DNA from: Macrocybe gigantea
Lineage: Eukaryota > Basidiomycota > Agaricomycetes > Agaricales > Callistosporiaceae
Reading direction: 5' to 3'
Assembly (NCBI GenBank): GCA_011319805.1
Contig: SJRY01000183.1
Span: 62,001 to 126,000 of the forward strand
DNA: 64,000 nt
The notes under the pieces were generated by a model, which worked only from the letters and a program-made list of their open reading frames with translations, was not told the origin of the DNA and did no database searches. Each line of letters opens with the position of its first letter. Within the stretch, counting starts at the first letter, position 1. A program made the translations under genes and the position numbers. This document shows positions 1 to 10,080 of the stretch, one piece after another.

Positions 1-10
1 TATAAAATTA

Positions 11-361
11 TTGGAGCCTTTACTAAGATATTTAGATATTCCTGTAGATTTATTTTTAGATGGGGAAGTGTCTTATTTAGTATTGTTATGTTTATATTAT
101 TTTATAATGTCTACCTTTGTTTTATTAAATGTTTTAAATATTTGTATATATTTGTTATCTATCTATATTGTAAGTAATGAAAAATTTTTAAATAAAATAC
201 CAGGTAATTATGTGTATGTACATCGTATATTGAATTATTATAAAAATATTAGAATTACTTTTATTGTCATTGAAAGTCTTATGTTATTATTTTGTTTAAT
301 TATTATGATTGGTCTAAGTTATAGTATGTTATTTTTCTTTTTAAGTCTTAATAATAACTAA
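11..361 (+). CDS. Family 4 membrane-hairpin protein (hypothetical, 116 aa)
   Basis: Function unknown. The protein is almost entirely hydrophobic: a first membrane stretch at about residues 20-55, a charged loop at about 56-80 (NEKFLNKIPGNYV...), and a second membrane helix at about 85-112. The segment VLNICIYLLSIYIV followed by P...YYKNIRITFIVIES aligns by eye with the proteins at 1918-2265 and 8102-8574, so these three form one family. The start is only 10 bases from the window edge, so an upstream extension cannot be excluded. It is followed by a broken ORF at 446 on the same strand. I infer integrated mitochondrial plasmid cargo from the nearby dpoB remnants. Confidence 0.6.
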   Translation: MEPLLRYLDIPVDLFLDGEVSYLVLLCLYYFIMSTFVLLNVLNICIYLLSIYIVSNEKFLNKIPGNYVYVHRILNYYKNIRITFIVIESLMLLFCLIIMIGLSYSMLFFFLSLNNN

Positions 362-445
362 ATATAAATTAAAGTCATATAACTATAAATAAAATATTAC
401 ACAGTATAAACATTATATATTTTCTTAAATAAAAATATTAATACA

Positions 446-802
446 ATGAGAAATCTATTTATAACTTATGTGGTTAATCTTTATATTTTACATGTTTTAT
501 TTTGTTCTTTAAATTCTGTTTTTAATAGTCAAGTTTTATTTATATTATTATTTAGTAGTATTATTGTAGGTGTCTTGGTTTATATTTTTGCTTCTAGTCA
601 CACTTTATTGGGTGTTATAACAAAGGAAGGTAAAGTATTTTTATAATGTTCTTTTGCTAAAGCTGGTAGTGACCTATACGATAGCAGTAAAGGTAAGCTT
701 AGAGATAAATATGAAGAATATAAATCGGATAATAAAAATAAACCTGATAACGGGTCTAATAGTAATAGTACAAATAATAATGGTTCTGAAAACCAAAACT
801 AA
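446..802 (+). pseudogene. Small membrane protein with hydrophilic tail, broken by one TAA
   Basis: An ATG frame encodes two hydrophobic segments (about residues 1-25 and 29-50) and stops at TAA 644-646. The same frame then continues for about 50 codons without another stop: AKAGSDLYDSSKGKLRDKY, then a tail rich in Asn, Ser, Gly and Lys, ending at TAA 800-802. The continued, protein-like reading after the stop suggests one nonsense mutation in a 118-codon gene. Function unknown. It could alternatively be a genuine 66 aa protein. Confidence 0.45.
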
Positions 803-1917
803 ATATTAATTAATAACTATTATAAAAATCTGTTTCGAGTTTTTTTTTTTGTTTTTTCTTACATATGTGCCTGGTGGCCTTATTTTAATCGTGCGTCTCT
901 ATCCGGCATAAATTTTTTATTAATATCTGTAAATATCTATTATTGAGGTGTTGTTATACCTATTCTTTAATAGTATTTAAATAAATAAAAATTATTTACT
1001 TAGTTTTTTTCCTATTATAAATTATTATACTAGGTTTTTTGTTATAATTTTAAATTAAAAATAAATTGAGTATATAAAGGGTATAAGTATATTATATTAA
1101 ATATAATAATAAAAAATTAAAAATACTCTGTAGTTTAAAGGTAGAATTAAAAAAACTATCTCAGTAGTGGTACTGATAGAGGATAAAAAAGTAATTTAAT
1201 ACTTTTTTAATTTAAATTTTCATTTTATAATGTTAATTATTTAATTATTAGTGGTTTAGTCTCAATCCAAATACCTTCGTTATTATAAATTTTTTCTCGT
1301 TTTGTATAAGAACTATAATTTAATATAACGTCTTTTTTTCTATTAAAACAGATGCTTTTTCATAGTTAGTTTTAGTATTAAATTTAGTTTTTTAAAATTC
1401 ATATTTTTATTATACATTGGTTTGAAGTATTCAACAGATATTGAGTTATTTTTTTTTTTATATATTTAGTTTTAATGATTGTTTACCCCTTAATTAAAAA
1501 ACAAAATTAAACAAATAATTTTTATTATAACCAAAAAAAATCTTCCTTTATGTCATATTCTAATTTAAATTGTTCTCTATTATCTACTAACCATTTAAGA
1601 TTAAAATATTTTTTTTTATCTAAAACAATGATATTCTGTATCCGAATAATAAAAATAATATAAATTATTTCAAAATTCTCTACTTTAATAGATAAAGGAT
1701 GTTCTTTTTGGTCAGTCAGTTTGTAACTCGTTCTGGGAGGAAGAATAATATTGTTCGTTATGTTTTAATAGTATTATTTTTTAACTCTTCGAATATAACT
1801 CATCCTTATCTACTTTAATAAATCTTTAGTAGACGGATTTTTTATTGTTCGAATTAATGTTTAGTCTAATTGGAATTAAACTTATTAGTCTAATCTTATA
1901 TTTTATAACTTAAAATT
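803..1917. other. Non-genic spacer with a hairpin and decayed coding traces
   Basis: No intact ORF. Positions 1156-1179 form a strong hairpin (CTAT..CAGTA / TACTG..ATAG). On the minus strand, short protein-like pieces can be read between about 1,900 and 1,250, for example RTSYKLTDQKEHPLSIKV near 1,750-1,690 and YNNEGIWIETKP near 1,290-1,250. Many stops and frame changes separate them. The second piece resembles segments of plasmid dpoB N-terminal regions, but I cannot identify it securely. Confidence 0.35.
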
Positions 1918-2265
1918 ATGAATATGAAAGAAATAATTGAATTTTTTAAGGCCTATGGTTTTCATGTAAATGAATTAACTGATCCTTTATTATTATTATT
2001 ATTATGTGTAATAGTAATTTTAGCTACTGTAGCTTTGATTTGTGTATTAAATATATTAATGTATATTGGAATACTTTATATATTTGAAGATAAAAATAGA
2101 TTAGAAAGAATAACTAAAAATCTTCCAACTGTTTTTATTAAATTAATGAATATATATAAACACACTAGAATATATTACATATTAATAGAAACAATATTTT
2201 TATTAATTTGTTTAATCTCTATAATTTGGTTAGGTGGCAGAGTAGTTATAGGTTTAATGTTATAA
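1918..2265 (+). CDS. Family 4 membrane-hairpin protein (hypothetical, 115 aa)
   Basis: Function unknown. A short hydrophilic N-terminus (about residues 1-22) is followed by a membrane segment (about 23-58, LLLLLLCVIVILATVALI...VLNILMYIGILYIF), a basic loop (about 59-84, containing ERITKNLP) and a second membrane helix (about 85-110). It matches the ORF at 11-361 in layout and in the pattern VLN..xY...xY...NLP/IPG...Y..xRI.xIxIE. ORF426 starts 198 bases downstream on the same strand. Probably cargo of an integrated mitochondrial plasmid (inference). Confidence 0.6.
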   Translation: MNMKEIIEFFKAYGFHVNELTDPLLLLLLCVIVILATVALICVLNILMYIGILYIFEDKNRLERITKNLPTVFIKLMNIYKHTRIYYILIETIFLLICLISIIWLGGRVVIGLML

Positions 2266-2463
2266 GTAGTTTACAATGTAATCTTTAATAAAATTGATTT
2301 TTTTAGTTAATTATTGGTTTATTCTCTAAAAGGATAACAAAGTAGTACAAATATTAAATAGTACTACCTGTTATTAGGACTCACACTAGAGATGTTAAGA
2401 GATAATCTTTAGTTTTGCTTTTATTAATCTCTTCTAATATTTAAATTTAAAAAAAAATAAAAA

Positions 2464-3741
2464 ATGATTAATAACACACACAATAAATTTTTAATGATTG
2501 CTACTGTAGCAAGAAGTTTTGATAGATATCATGTTAAAAATAAAATTATTCATTTAATTTTCAGTCTTTTTTATACTGAAATAGATCGTATTGGAACAAC
2601 TACGTCAGTAGGATCAGATCAAATATTTTTAATTTTAAGAGTATTAAAAAACGGAATAACTGAAATAATTACTAAAATCCATGATGACAAAACTATTGAA
2701 GTTCAATGCTCTATAATTAATTTTATTAATTTAAGTCAAGAGATAGGTTTAGAAAATTTTATTGAATCTATTATAGGAGATCATTTTGCTTATGAAAAAA
2801 ATAAAAATGAACTATTTAATAATGTAGTCTTTGTGTTTGAAGATATAAATTGAACAAGTTTAGTATATTTATTTAAAACATTAAGAATTAATATTAGTGG
2901 AGGTTCTATTACTAGACGACACTTATTATCTACAAATGAATATAATTTATCTAATTTTTTATTAAGAATGGGATATACCTCTAAAGATATATTTGAAAGT
3001 AAAAATCTTTCTAATAAAATATATAGTGAAGAATTTAATTTGGAAAACTTAAAAATTGAGAAAACACTTTTAATAAATTTATTAACCGAAGAATTAAATA
3101 TATCTAAAAAATATTTAATAGAATCTAAAAATGACATTGAAAAAGAAATGGACATTTTAAATAGTAATATATCTAGTTTACAAGTTGATCTTAAATTAAA
3201 TAATAATAATATTAATAACAAACTTTATAAAAATAAAAGTAAACAAATTAAATACAGCCCAACTCTAAATATGGAAACCTTAAAAAGAAATTTAGAAGAA
3301 TTTAAAGATAAATTATCAGAAATAAATTCAAAAGAAAATAATATTAATAATGATTTAGTCCGTATAGAATCTCTCTCTTTCTCTGAATTAAAACAATATT
3401 ATTTTGATTGTTTTCATAATAGAAGAGTTTCTCGAGATAAATTAAACTTAAATAATATTCTTTATCGAGTAAAAGAAGTTAATGATAAAATAACTGGTCG
3501 TAGATCCTATAGTACTTTGGTAAGGGGAAATAATTTTTATGGTCCAAGATATAATAGTTTAATATTGTCTAATAATTCTTTTAAATATTCTTATAATAAT
3601 AGTATTATAAATTTTGGATATATAACTAATGACTTTAAATTTAAAATGAATATAAAGAATATGTCTATATTAACTCCAAATTCTATAGTTTCTGAAAATA
3701 TAATAAAAATAAAACCCCATTATTTAAAAAAAATTATCTAA
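2464..3741 (+). CDS. ORF426, plasmid-associated hypothetical protein, one in-frame TGA
   Basis: The frame from ATG 2464 meets TGA at 2851-2853 and then runs on without interruption to TAA at 3739-3741. Read with TGA as Trp (fungal mitochondrial code), this is one 425-residue protein. No family is recognised. The N-terminal half is globular-looking. Residues about 190-300 are rich in Lys, Glu and Asn and predicted coiled coil by eye. Residues 346-351 read R-R-S-Y-S-T, like a fungal mitochondrial presequence cleavage site, followed by about 75 basic residues. It converges with a dpoB remnant on the other strand. One possibility is a terminal-protein or dpoB N-terminal-like plasmid gene, but this is speculative. 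Confidence 0.6.
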
Positions 3742-3754
3742 TTTAATCTTATTA

Positions 3755-5480
3755 ATAAAAATTCTGTCCTATGCTTTAATCATAGCAGCAGTTGCAATAG
3801 AAACATATTTTAAGAAATATAATTTATTTTATTTTATATATTCAATGTAGAGTATTTTTAGACAGATTTTTGTTTAGATTATATTCAAGATTATTGGGTT
3901 ATTTATTTAGAGATCAAAGGTTCATAAGTAATTAAAAATTTATTTTCATTTAATATTGTCTGTGATTGCACATTTATAGTAGAAAAAATATAATCTCTTC
4001 TATCTTTATTAACTGTTTTAGTTATAGGTTTGACTAAACTTAAACCAAATCTTACTAGAAAATTAGTTAATAAAAGTTTATAAAGTAAGTTTAAAAATCC
4101 AGAAGAATTTTTTTAATGGATATAAATCAGTAATATATGCATTAAAAACATTATTAATTTTATTAAAATTATAACTTTTAATTACAGTTACTTGATCTCC
4201 TTTTTCTGTCACTAATTTAAGTTTTTCACTATACCAAATACCCTAATCTTCACCCTTTGGATATATTGTTTGTTTATCTATATGTAGAGGTAAAAAAACC
4301 TATATATATTATATTAGTTTTAATTTTAGCATAAAAATCCAAATAGTGTATTAAGTTCTAAACCTCTTTCTTCAAAACTTTCCATATATTAACAAAAAGT
4401 ACCAGGCATAGAACTTAGAGCCCCCTAAGGATATAAAGAATTAATATCTAAATATATTAAATTTTTATCATAAGGTTTATAAACTTCAGTCCTATCACCA
4501 AAATAACCTTCAATTTGTAAGTAAGTAAAGATATTTTTTAGTTAAGAAAGACAATGATTATTATCAGAATTAGAGTTATATATATTTAATACTAATCTAG
4601 TATTTGTTAAAGCTTCAGTCATTTGTATAAAAAATGAATATAAATTAATCTACTAAATTAAGTTATAACTTTAATTAAACCCCTAATATCCTTCTTTAAA
4701 AAAATGTAAACATTCAGATTTTAAATTACAATTATTTTTAGTTCTCCTATTATATTATTTGTTAAGAAAGTTATCATAAGAATTTATATTTTTTTTATAT
4801 GTATCCTAGTTATAATTTAATGTATTTATATTCAAACAAGATTGTGGAAAGTGACCTTTTTTAAATAAAAATTAAATTCTTTATTTAAATCATCTAAACT
4901 ATAATTTAATAAGTAAATTGAATCTAAAAAATAAATTTTAATTTCTTTATTTCTTAAATAACCAACTATAATTTTAATATATAATTTAAGAATAATAATA
5001 ATAATATATCTCATAATAGTATATAAAATATAATAATCATATAATTTATCTAAATTATAGTGTAATAAAATATAATATAAAAATACTATATCGTAATGAC
5101 CTAAGTTATGTACATAAAATTTTAAATTATTATATTTATTAATTAACCTCTCATCAATATATTTTAATTTTAAATAGTTAGAATTTAAATTAGGATAATA
5201 ACTTAAATAATATAATATAGGATTATTCTCTATATTAGTATAAAATAAAATATAAACTTTAGCTAAACCATCATTATATATAAAAATTTATAATTAAAAA
5301 TTATCAAAATTAATATCTCTGTCTTTTAGTTTGTTTTTATTATCAGGATTTATAGCTTGTAAATTAGTATTTTATTTATACCATTTGATATTTTGATCTT
5401 CTATAGGGATTGTTAAATTATATATAATTCTATAAAACAACATTTTAGTATTATGTATACAATTATAATAAAGTTTAGTA
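3755..5480 (-). pseudogene. dpoB: Plasmid-type B-family DNA polymerase remnant 1 (exo domain to palm)
   Basis: The reverse strand, read from about 5480 down, gives successive dpoB blocks in different frames: an exonuclease block KFYVHNLGHYDIVFL near 5,130, a region with DSIYLLNYSLDDLNKEF near 4,900, polymerase motif A LDINSLYP near 4,430, EKGDQVTVIKSYNFNK near 4,190, then a palm segment with SIATAA near 3,790. It ends before motif C. Many stops and frameshifts break it. These are hallmarks of protein-primed DNA polymerases of linear fungal mitochondrial plasmids. The largest uninterrupted piece is 4832-5014. The endpoints are approximate. Confidence 0.8.
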
Positions 5481-5652
5481 TCTTTCATTTTTTAATATTA
5501 ATAAATGAAATTATTTTATCTCAATTAGGATTAGTGTTATGAATATATTTATTTTATTAATTTTAATTTTTAATAATTGTTATCATTATAGTTTGAAATA
5601 AAATTTACTACTTAAAATTAAATTTGACTTAATTTAATTATTATTTAATTTG

Positions 5653-5734
5653 TGGAATAAAGGTGATTCGAACACCTAAGGGCTTTAACCCGAACAATTA
5701 GCAATTGTCTTATCTTACCAATGAATATTATTCC
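5653..5734 (-). tRNA. trnS(gcu): tRNA-Ser(GCU)
   Basis: On the reverse strand the acceptor stem GGAATAA/TTATTCC is perfect. The anticodon loop TTGCTAA gives GCU and the T-arm is AGGTG-TTCGAAT-CACCT. There is a long variable arm, as expected for Ser. This is the only minus-strand tRNA in the window and it lies between two dpoB remnants. Confidence 0.93.
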
Positions 5735-5814
5735 TTTTTATTTGTAATTTGATTCTATAATATTAAAAAATTTGCTACCAATAAATTTATTGCTAAAATT
5801 TAAATGGAGTATAG

Positions 5815-6620
5815 GACATATTTGGTAGAAAGAAAGAGTTACTTGAAACAATAAATGTTTATAGTGAAGAATTAAATAGAGATTTATTATATAAGGGAGT
5901 TAAAATTATAATAAAAATAAATGATAATAAATATACACTTTTAATATATAAAAATTTAGATAATGAAATATTAAAGAATTAAATATTTATTATAACACTG
6001 AATTTAACAATTATAATCAAGAAGTATTAAATAATGTAGCTATAGCAGCAGCTGTTACTAGTTATGCCAGAACACATAGGATACCTTTTAAAATGGATTC
6101 TAACACATTTTACACAGAGACAGATTCTATTTTCACATCTAAAAAAAAAATTAGATAATTCTTTAATTATTATCTCTATTTTAGGTTTAATGAAAGAGGA
6201 GTGAAATAGTAAAATAATTGAAGAAGCTTATTTCTTAGGCATTAAGAGTATGGATATTATTATAACAATTCAGATAAAATAGAAAAATCAACTGTTGCAG
6301 GCAGACCTTAAAAAAATAGTTTCAGTTTTAATGTTATTAAAGCTATACAGGAAGGTAATACTATAATAAAACAAATATCTGTGATATTTTACAAATCATT
6401 TAAATAATTATCTATAAATATTAATTCTAATATTGATATTAGATTATTTAGAATAAAGGAAAAAACATTGATTAACAATATTTATCATCCTATATATATA
6501 AATAAATAATTAAACAATGTAAACTTAGTTGATAAATTTAAAAATAAAAGTATTAAATGACTAAAATTTGTTAGAATACCCCTAAATTGGTTATAATTAA
6601 AAAGGTATAATGTTAGGGCC
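5815..6620 (+). pseudogene. dpoB: dpoB remnant 2, C-terminal palm and thumb
   Basis: Forward-strand fragments read GRKKELLETINVYSEEL (about 5,830), NNVAIAAAVTSYARTH (about 6,035-6,080), polymerase motif C FYTETDSIF (about 6,105-6,135), KEEW(TGA)NSKIIEEAYFLGIK (about 6,195-6,250) and KSTVAGRP...NSFSF (about 6,285-6,330). The order is right for the C-terminal part of a plasmid DNA polymerase, but stops and frameshifts break it. It begins close to where minus-strand remnant 1 ends in the protein. Endpoints are approximate. Confidence 0.75.
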
Positions 6621-8101
6621 AATCATAAATTATCAGTTCAAATATTAGTTCAGATTTATATAAATTAAAATATAGTATATTTATACCCCTAAATTAAATA
6701 TCTATCAATAATATTAATATTCGAACTACACAAACAATTTAACAATCCTCTATATTATCAAATTATTATTCATGTTATTATTTTTAAAAACAATCTTATT
6801 GGAATTTATATATAGAAGTTAATATTAATAAGAAAGGAGAAGGAGATTGAATTTAGAGTTTATTGTTGTATTATGGGTAATATAAGTATATGTTGGAGAT
6901 ATTTAGGAGATATTATAATTATTTTAGGATTATATTGGCAGAATTTAGTAAACAATAAGGGAGATTTTAGTAATAATTTATAATATAATGTTATACCTTT
7001 TATTTTTGTCCTAATCCCCGTTAACTCTATACAATCTTAACAATATAAATATTCATTCTTTAAATTCTTATGTTACACTTATTCCTCTGTCGATTATTGA
7101 ATGTTATTTTATACTTTATATTTTAAAGAAAAAGGTTTAGATGTGAATAAGATAAAATTAAAAAACAAACCTTTTGTTATAATAAATAATTTGTACTGGA
7201 ACCAAAACCTTTAGTATTTAGTTTAAGAGATAAAAAGGATTAAAGTATGTTTTTATAGGTTAAGTGTTCAGAGGATATGTTTATCTTATGAATTCTAATT
7301 TGTACTAATTTAGTTTAATTTGTTTACTTATTAATTTTAACTTTTTTTATTTATTTAATAAAGTTTAATTATTTGTACTAATTTAGTTTAATTATTTTAT
7401 TTTTATAATTTTTATTTATAATTTTATTATTTTATAATTTTTTTTTAATAATTTTATAATTTTTTTATTATAAATAAAGTTTTTTAGATTTTTATTTTTA
7501 ATTAAATTAAGTTTAAATTTAGTTTACTAAGTTTATTTAAATGAGTTTTATTATTTGATTCTTTATTTTTCTAGTATTTCATTATTTAATTTAGTGAATA
7601 AATAAAAGGGTTCTAATTATTTAGAATTAAATAAAAATAAATTATTAAATGATTTCAGTATAGGGTAGAAAACTTTTATTTAAAATTCCTTTCAACCCTT
7701 TCTATATAATTAGTGTGGATAATCTCTTGTATAATAAAGATTATCTCTTTAAAGATCATAATTTAATAGTCAATATAAAAATCAATTTAGTTATTATCAC
7801 GATAATTTAAATCTTTTCTATAACAAATAGCTTGAAAATGTTTACAAATTTAAGCAATTTTATCTAGTATTTATTTTATTATTTATTAATATATCTATAA
7901 TAATTTATGTTTATCTGGAGTTAAAATTATTAATTTAACTTATTATATAAAATGTTAGGGGTTTTATGATAAATAAATTCTAGTTATTAAGGGTTACATA
8001 TATATAATAGTTAAAATGCTATGTGAATATTATAATATTGGAAAGTGACAATATATATTATATATATCATATATCTATATTTATACCATGATTTTAAATT
8101 T
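6621..8101. other. Non-genic AT-rich spacer
   Basis: I see no supportable gene here. The sequence is low-complexity A/T with T-rich blocks around 7,320-7,540. A short stretch near 6,720-6,755 (tcgaac...acaatttaacaa) resembles the segment just upstream of the ORF at 31,117. Confidence 0.4.
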
Positions 8102-8574
8102 TTAAAAAACATGAATTTCTATTAAAGAAAAAATGACTATACATAACAGAAAAAACAAAAAACAGGTGATTCCTTCTAAGATAACAAAAAATAAAGAACT
8201 TCTTTCATAATATTTAATTATCTGTTTAAATTTAGGAAATTTAATTTCTACATCATATTTACTAATTAAATATAAAGAAGTTAAATAACCAACAACATTA
8301 ATAAAATTTAATAAACAAATCAAAGAAAGTAAAAAAATACCATAGCAAATTTACTATGATGATCACTATCATCAGGGATATTTAAATTTAAATTTAAATT
8401 ATGTAATATAGCTGTAAACAGAAAAGAATGTTGTGTATTATTAAAATTATTAAGTTTAATATTAATTGCAGGTTTAATTAAAATAAACTTATTTTTACCT
8501 TTTTGTAATAAACTATTTAGAAATAGTTTTAAATTAATTATATATTTTTTAAACATTTTAAATTTATTACTCAT
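8102..8574 (-). CDS. Family 4 membrane-hairpin protein, frame broken at a T7 run
   Basis: Two overlapping reverse frames (8574-8320 and 8323-8102) look like one gene. The first encodes a basic amphipathic N-terminus and then AMVFF. The second encodes a membrane segment with NFINVVGYLTSLYLIS, a charged loop with KFPKFKQIIKYYERSS, and a final membrane helix. The break lies at a run of 7 T in the gene (7 A at 8331-8337 on the + strand). One more T would join the frames into a protein like those at 11-361 and 1918-2265. It lies 17 bases after the family 1 gene at 8592-9602 on the same strand, an operon-like arrangement. Function unknown. Confidence 0.55.
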
Positions 8575-8591
8575 ATTTATTTTTATTTTGT

Positions 8592-9602
8592 TTAATTTAT
8601 TGGAATAGGGTGGGTAGCAATAAAATGTATTCCGTATGATAACATATACATAAAATATAATATACTTCCTCCTAAGAAAAAAAGTTCTATCCCTATTATC
8701 TTTTTATTAAAAGCAATATACCATTTAATATATTTATTAGTAAATAAATTCATTAATTTATCACTATATATTAATATTAAAACATTAAACATAAATGCTA
8801 CTAATAAAAATATAATTAATACTGATAATATAAATAAGATAATACTAAGACCATAGATTTGTTCTGCTAATAATATATTAGAATAGTCAACAGACACAGG
8901 TGATAATACGGGATTTAAGATCTCAATGATATTATTCATTAATTTCTCATAAAAATCATCTACACCATCACCCATAAAATTTTTAGTCACTTCATTAATT
9001 TTATTCATTGTTTCACTATCATTATCAACATGAATTTCTACTGTATTTTTATCTGTCCAAATTTGTTTCCAATTTGTTATATGATTTTTAACATATGAAG
9101 GATCATTTATAGCATTATTTATTGCCTTAGATGCAGTATCTGATAAAACAGTAGTAGCTATCACAAATGCTTTTTGACTAGGAGAACCCCCAGCTCTTAA
9201 TAAAGATAATCTAAAAGCACCTGTACCATAAATAAATAATTGTCTAATAGAATTAGACCATCCTGCATCAGTATGAGTTATTTGCACATTAGTATTATGT
9301 GAACTAGAATTATCAGAAGTAGAAACCATATTACTTAAAATCTCATAAATTGAATATGTCTCTGTATATATCCTATTAAAGTAATCCAATAAAGATGTTA
9401 TTATTATCAAAAGATCATAAAATAAGAAAGCAAATACTAAACCAATAAGAATATAATCAAAATAAAAGATAAAAAGATTAAATTTTTTTTTAGTACCAAA
9501 AACATAAGTTGTTTTTGTCATAATTTGATGAGTTAAGCCATTTACTGGTATTAGGAGTAATAATAAAGAACCTAATATTATTAATAAAAGTAAAATTATC
9601 AT
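8592..9602 (-). CDS. Family 1 membrane protein (hypothetical, 336 aa)
   Basis: Function unknown. The N-terminus is a signal-like hydrophobic stretch ending in LIPVNG (residues about 1-23), and a membrane helix follows at about 44-72. The central soluble part contains a Gly/Ala-rich block RLSLLRAGGSPSQKAF (about 130-150). The C-terminus is the hairpin shared by the accessory proteins: membrane helix about 248-280, loop SDKLMNLFTNKYIKWY, membrane helix about 300-325. It is intact with no in-frame TGA. It resembles the ORFs at 27,938 and 62,888. A family 4 gene follows 17 bases downstream. The intact frame among decayed neighbours suggests it is still under selection or arrived recently. Confidence 0.65.
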   Translation of the reverse strand: MIILLLLIILGSLLLLLIPVNGLTHQIMTKTTYVFGTKKKFNLFIFYFDYILIGLVFAFLFYDLLIIITSLLDYFNRIYTETYSIYEILSNMVSTSDNSSSHNTNVQITHTDAGWSNSIRQLFIYGTGAFRLSLLRAGGSPSQKAFVIATTVLSDTASKAINNAINDPSYVKNHITNWKQIWTDKNTVEIHVDNDSETMNKINEVTKNFMGDGVDDFYEKLMNNIIEILNPVLSPVSVDYSNILLAEQIYGLSIILFILSVLIIFLLVAFMFNVLILIYSDKLMNLFTNKYIKWYIAFNKKIIGIELFFLGGSILYFMYMLSYGIHFIATHPIPIN

Positions 9603-10080
9603 TATGTTTTAAATTTAATTTTTATTTAAAAAATTATAAAAATTAGTTATTATTTCTTATAAAAATTATTAGTTTATAAAATTTAATTATACCTAGATGA
9701 TATTTAGTTAAGTGGAGAGTTATTAATTTATTAAATTATTTATTTATAAATTAAATTAAAGTTGTATATAATCAGTAGAGTTATATAATATATAATATAT
9801 AACATATAATATATAAATCTTTTTTTACTTTCTTTTAATATATATTTATAAAATTATAATATGAACACAAAATGATAGTAAATCTTTAAAGAACTAAGAA
9901 GGAACCATCAGAATATTAAATATAAATATTATGAAATATCAAAATAATTAGTATCTGTTTTAATTAAATAATTATTTATTAATAATATAATAATTAATAT
10001 TTTTATATTCATATAAATATTATAATTTAAATGCTTTATATTTGTCTAATTATTTAGAAAAATAAATAAAAATTATTACT

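Noticed and set aside
1128..1200. Possible tRNA (ctctgtagtttaaaggtagaa resembles a D-arm)
   Set aside because: No T-arm or matching acceptor follows. Only a hairpin at 1156-1179 is supportable.
2790..3221. Reverse-strand 143-codon frame over ORF426
   Set aside because: It is antisense to a longer, better-composed protein-coding frame. Its composition mirrors Asn/Lys-rich coding on the other strand.
4832..5014. Stand-alone 60 aa reverse ORF
   Set aside because: It is an uninterrupted stretch of the dpoB remnant and not a separate gene.
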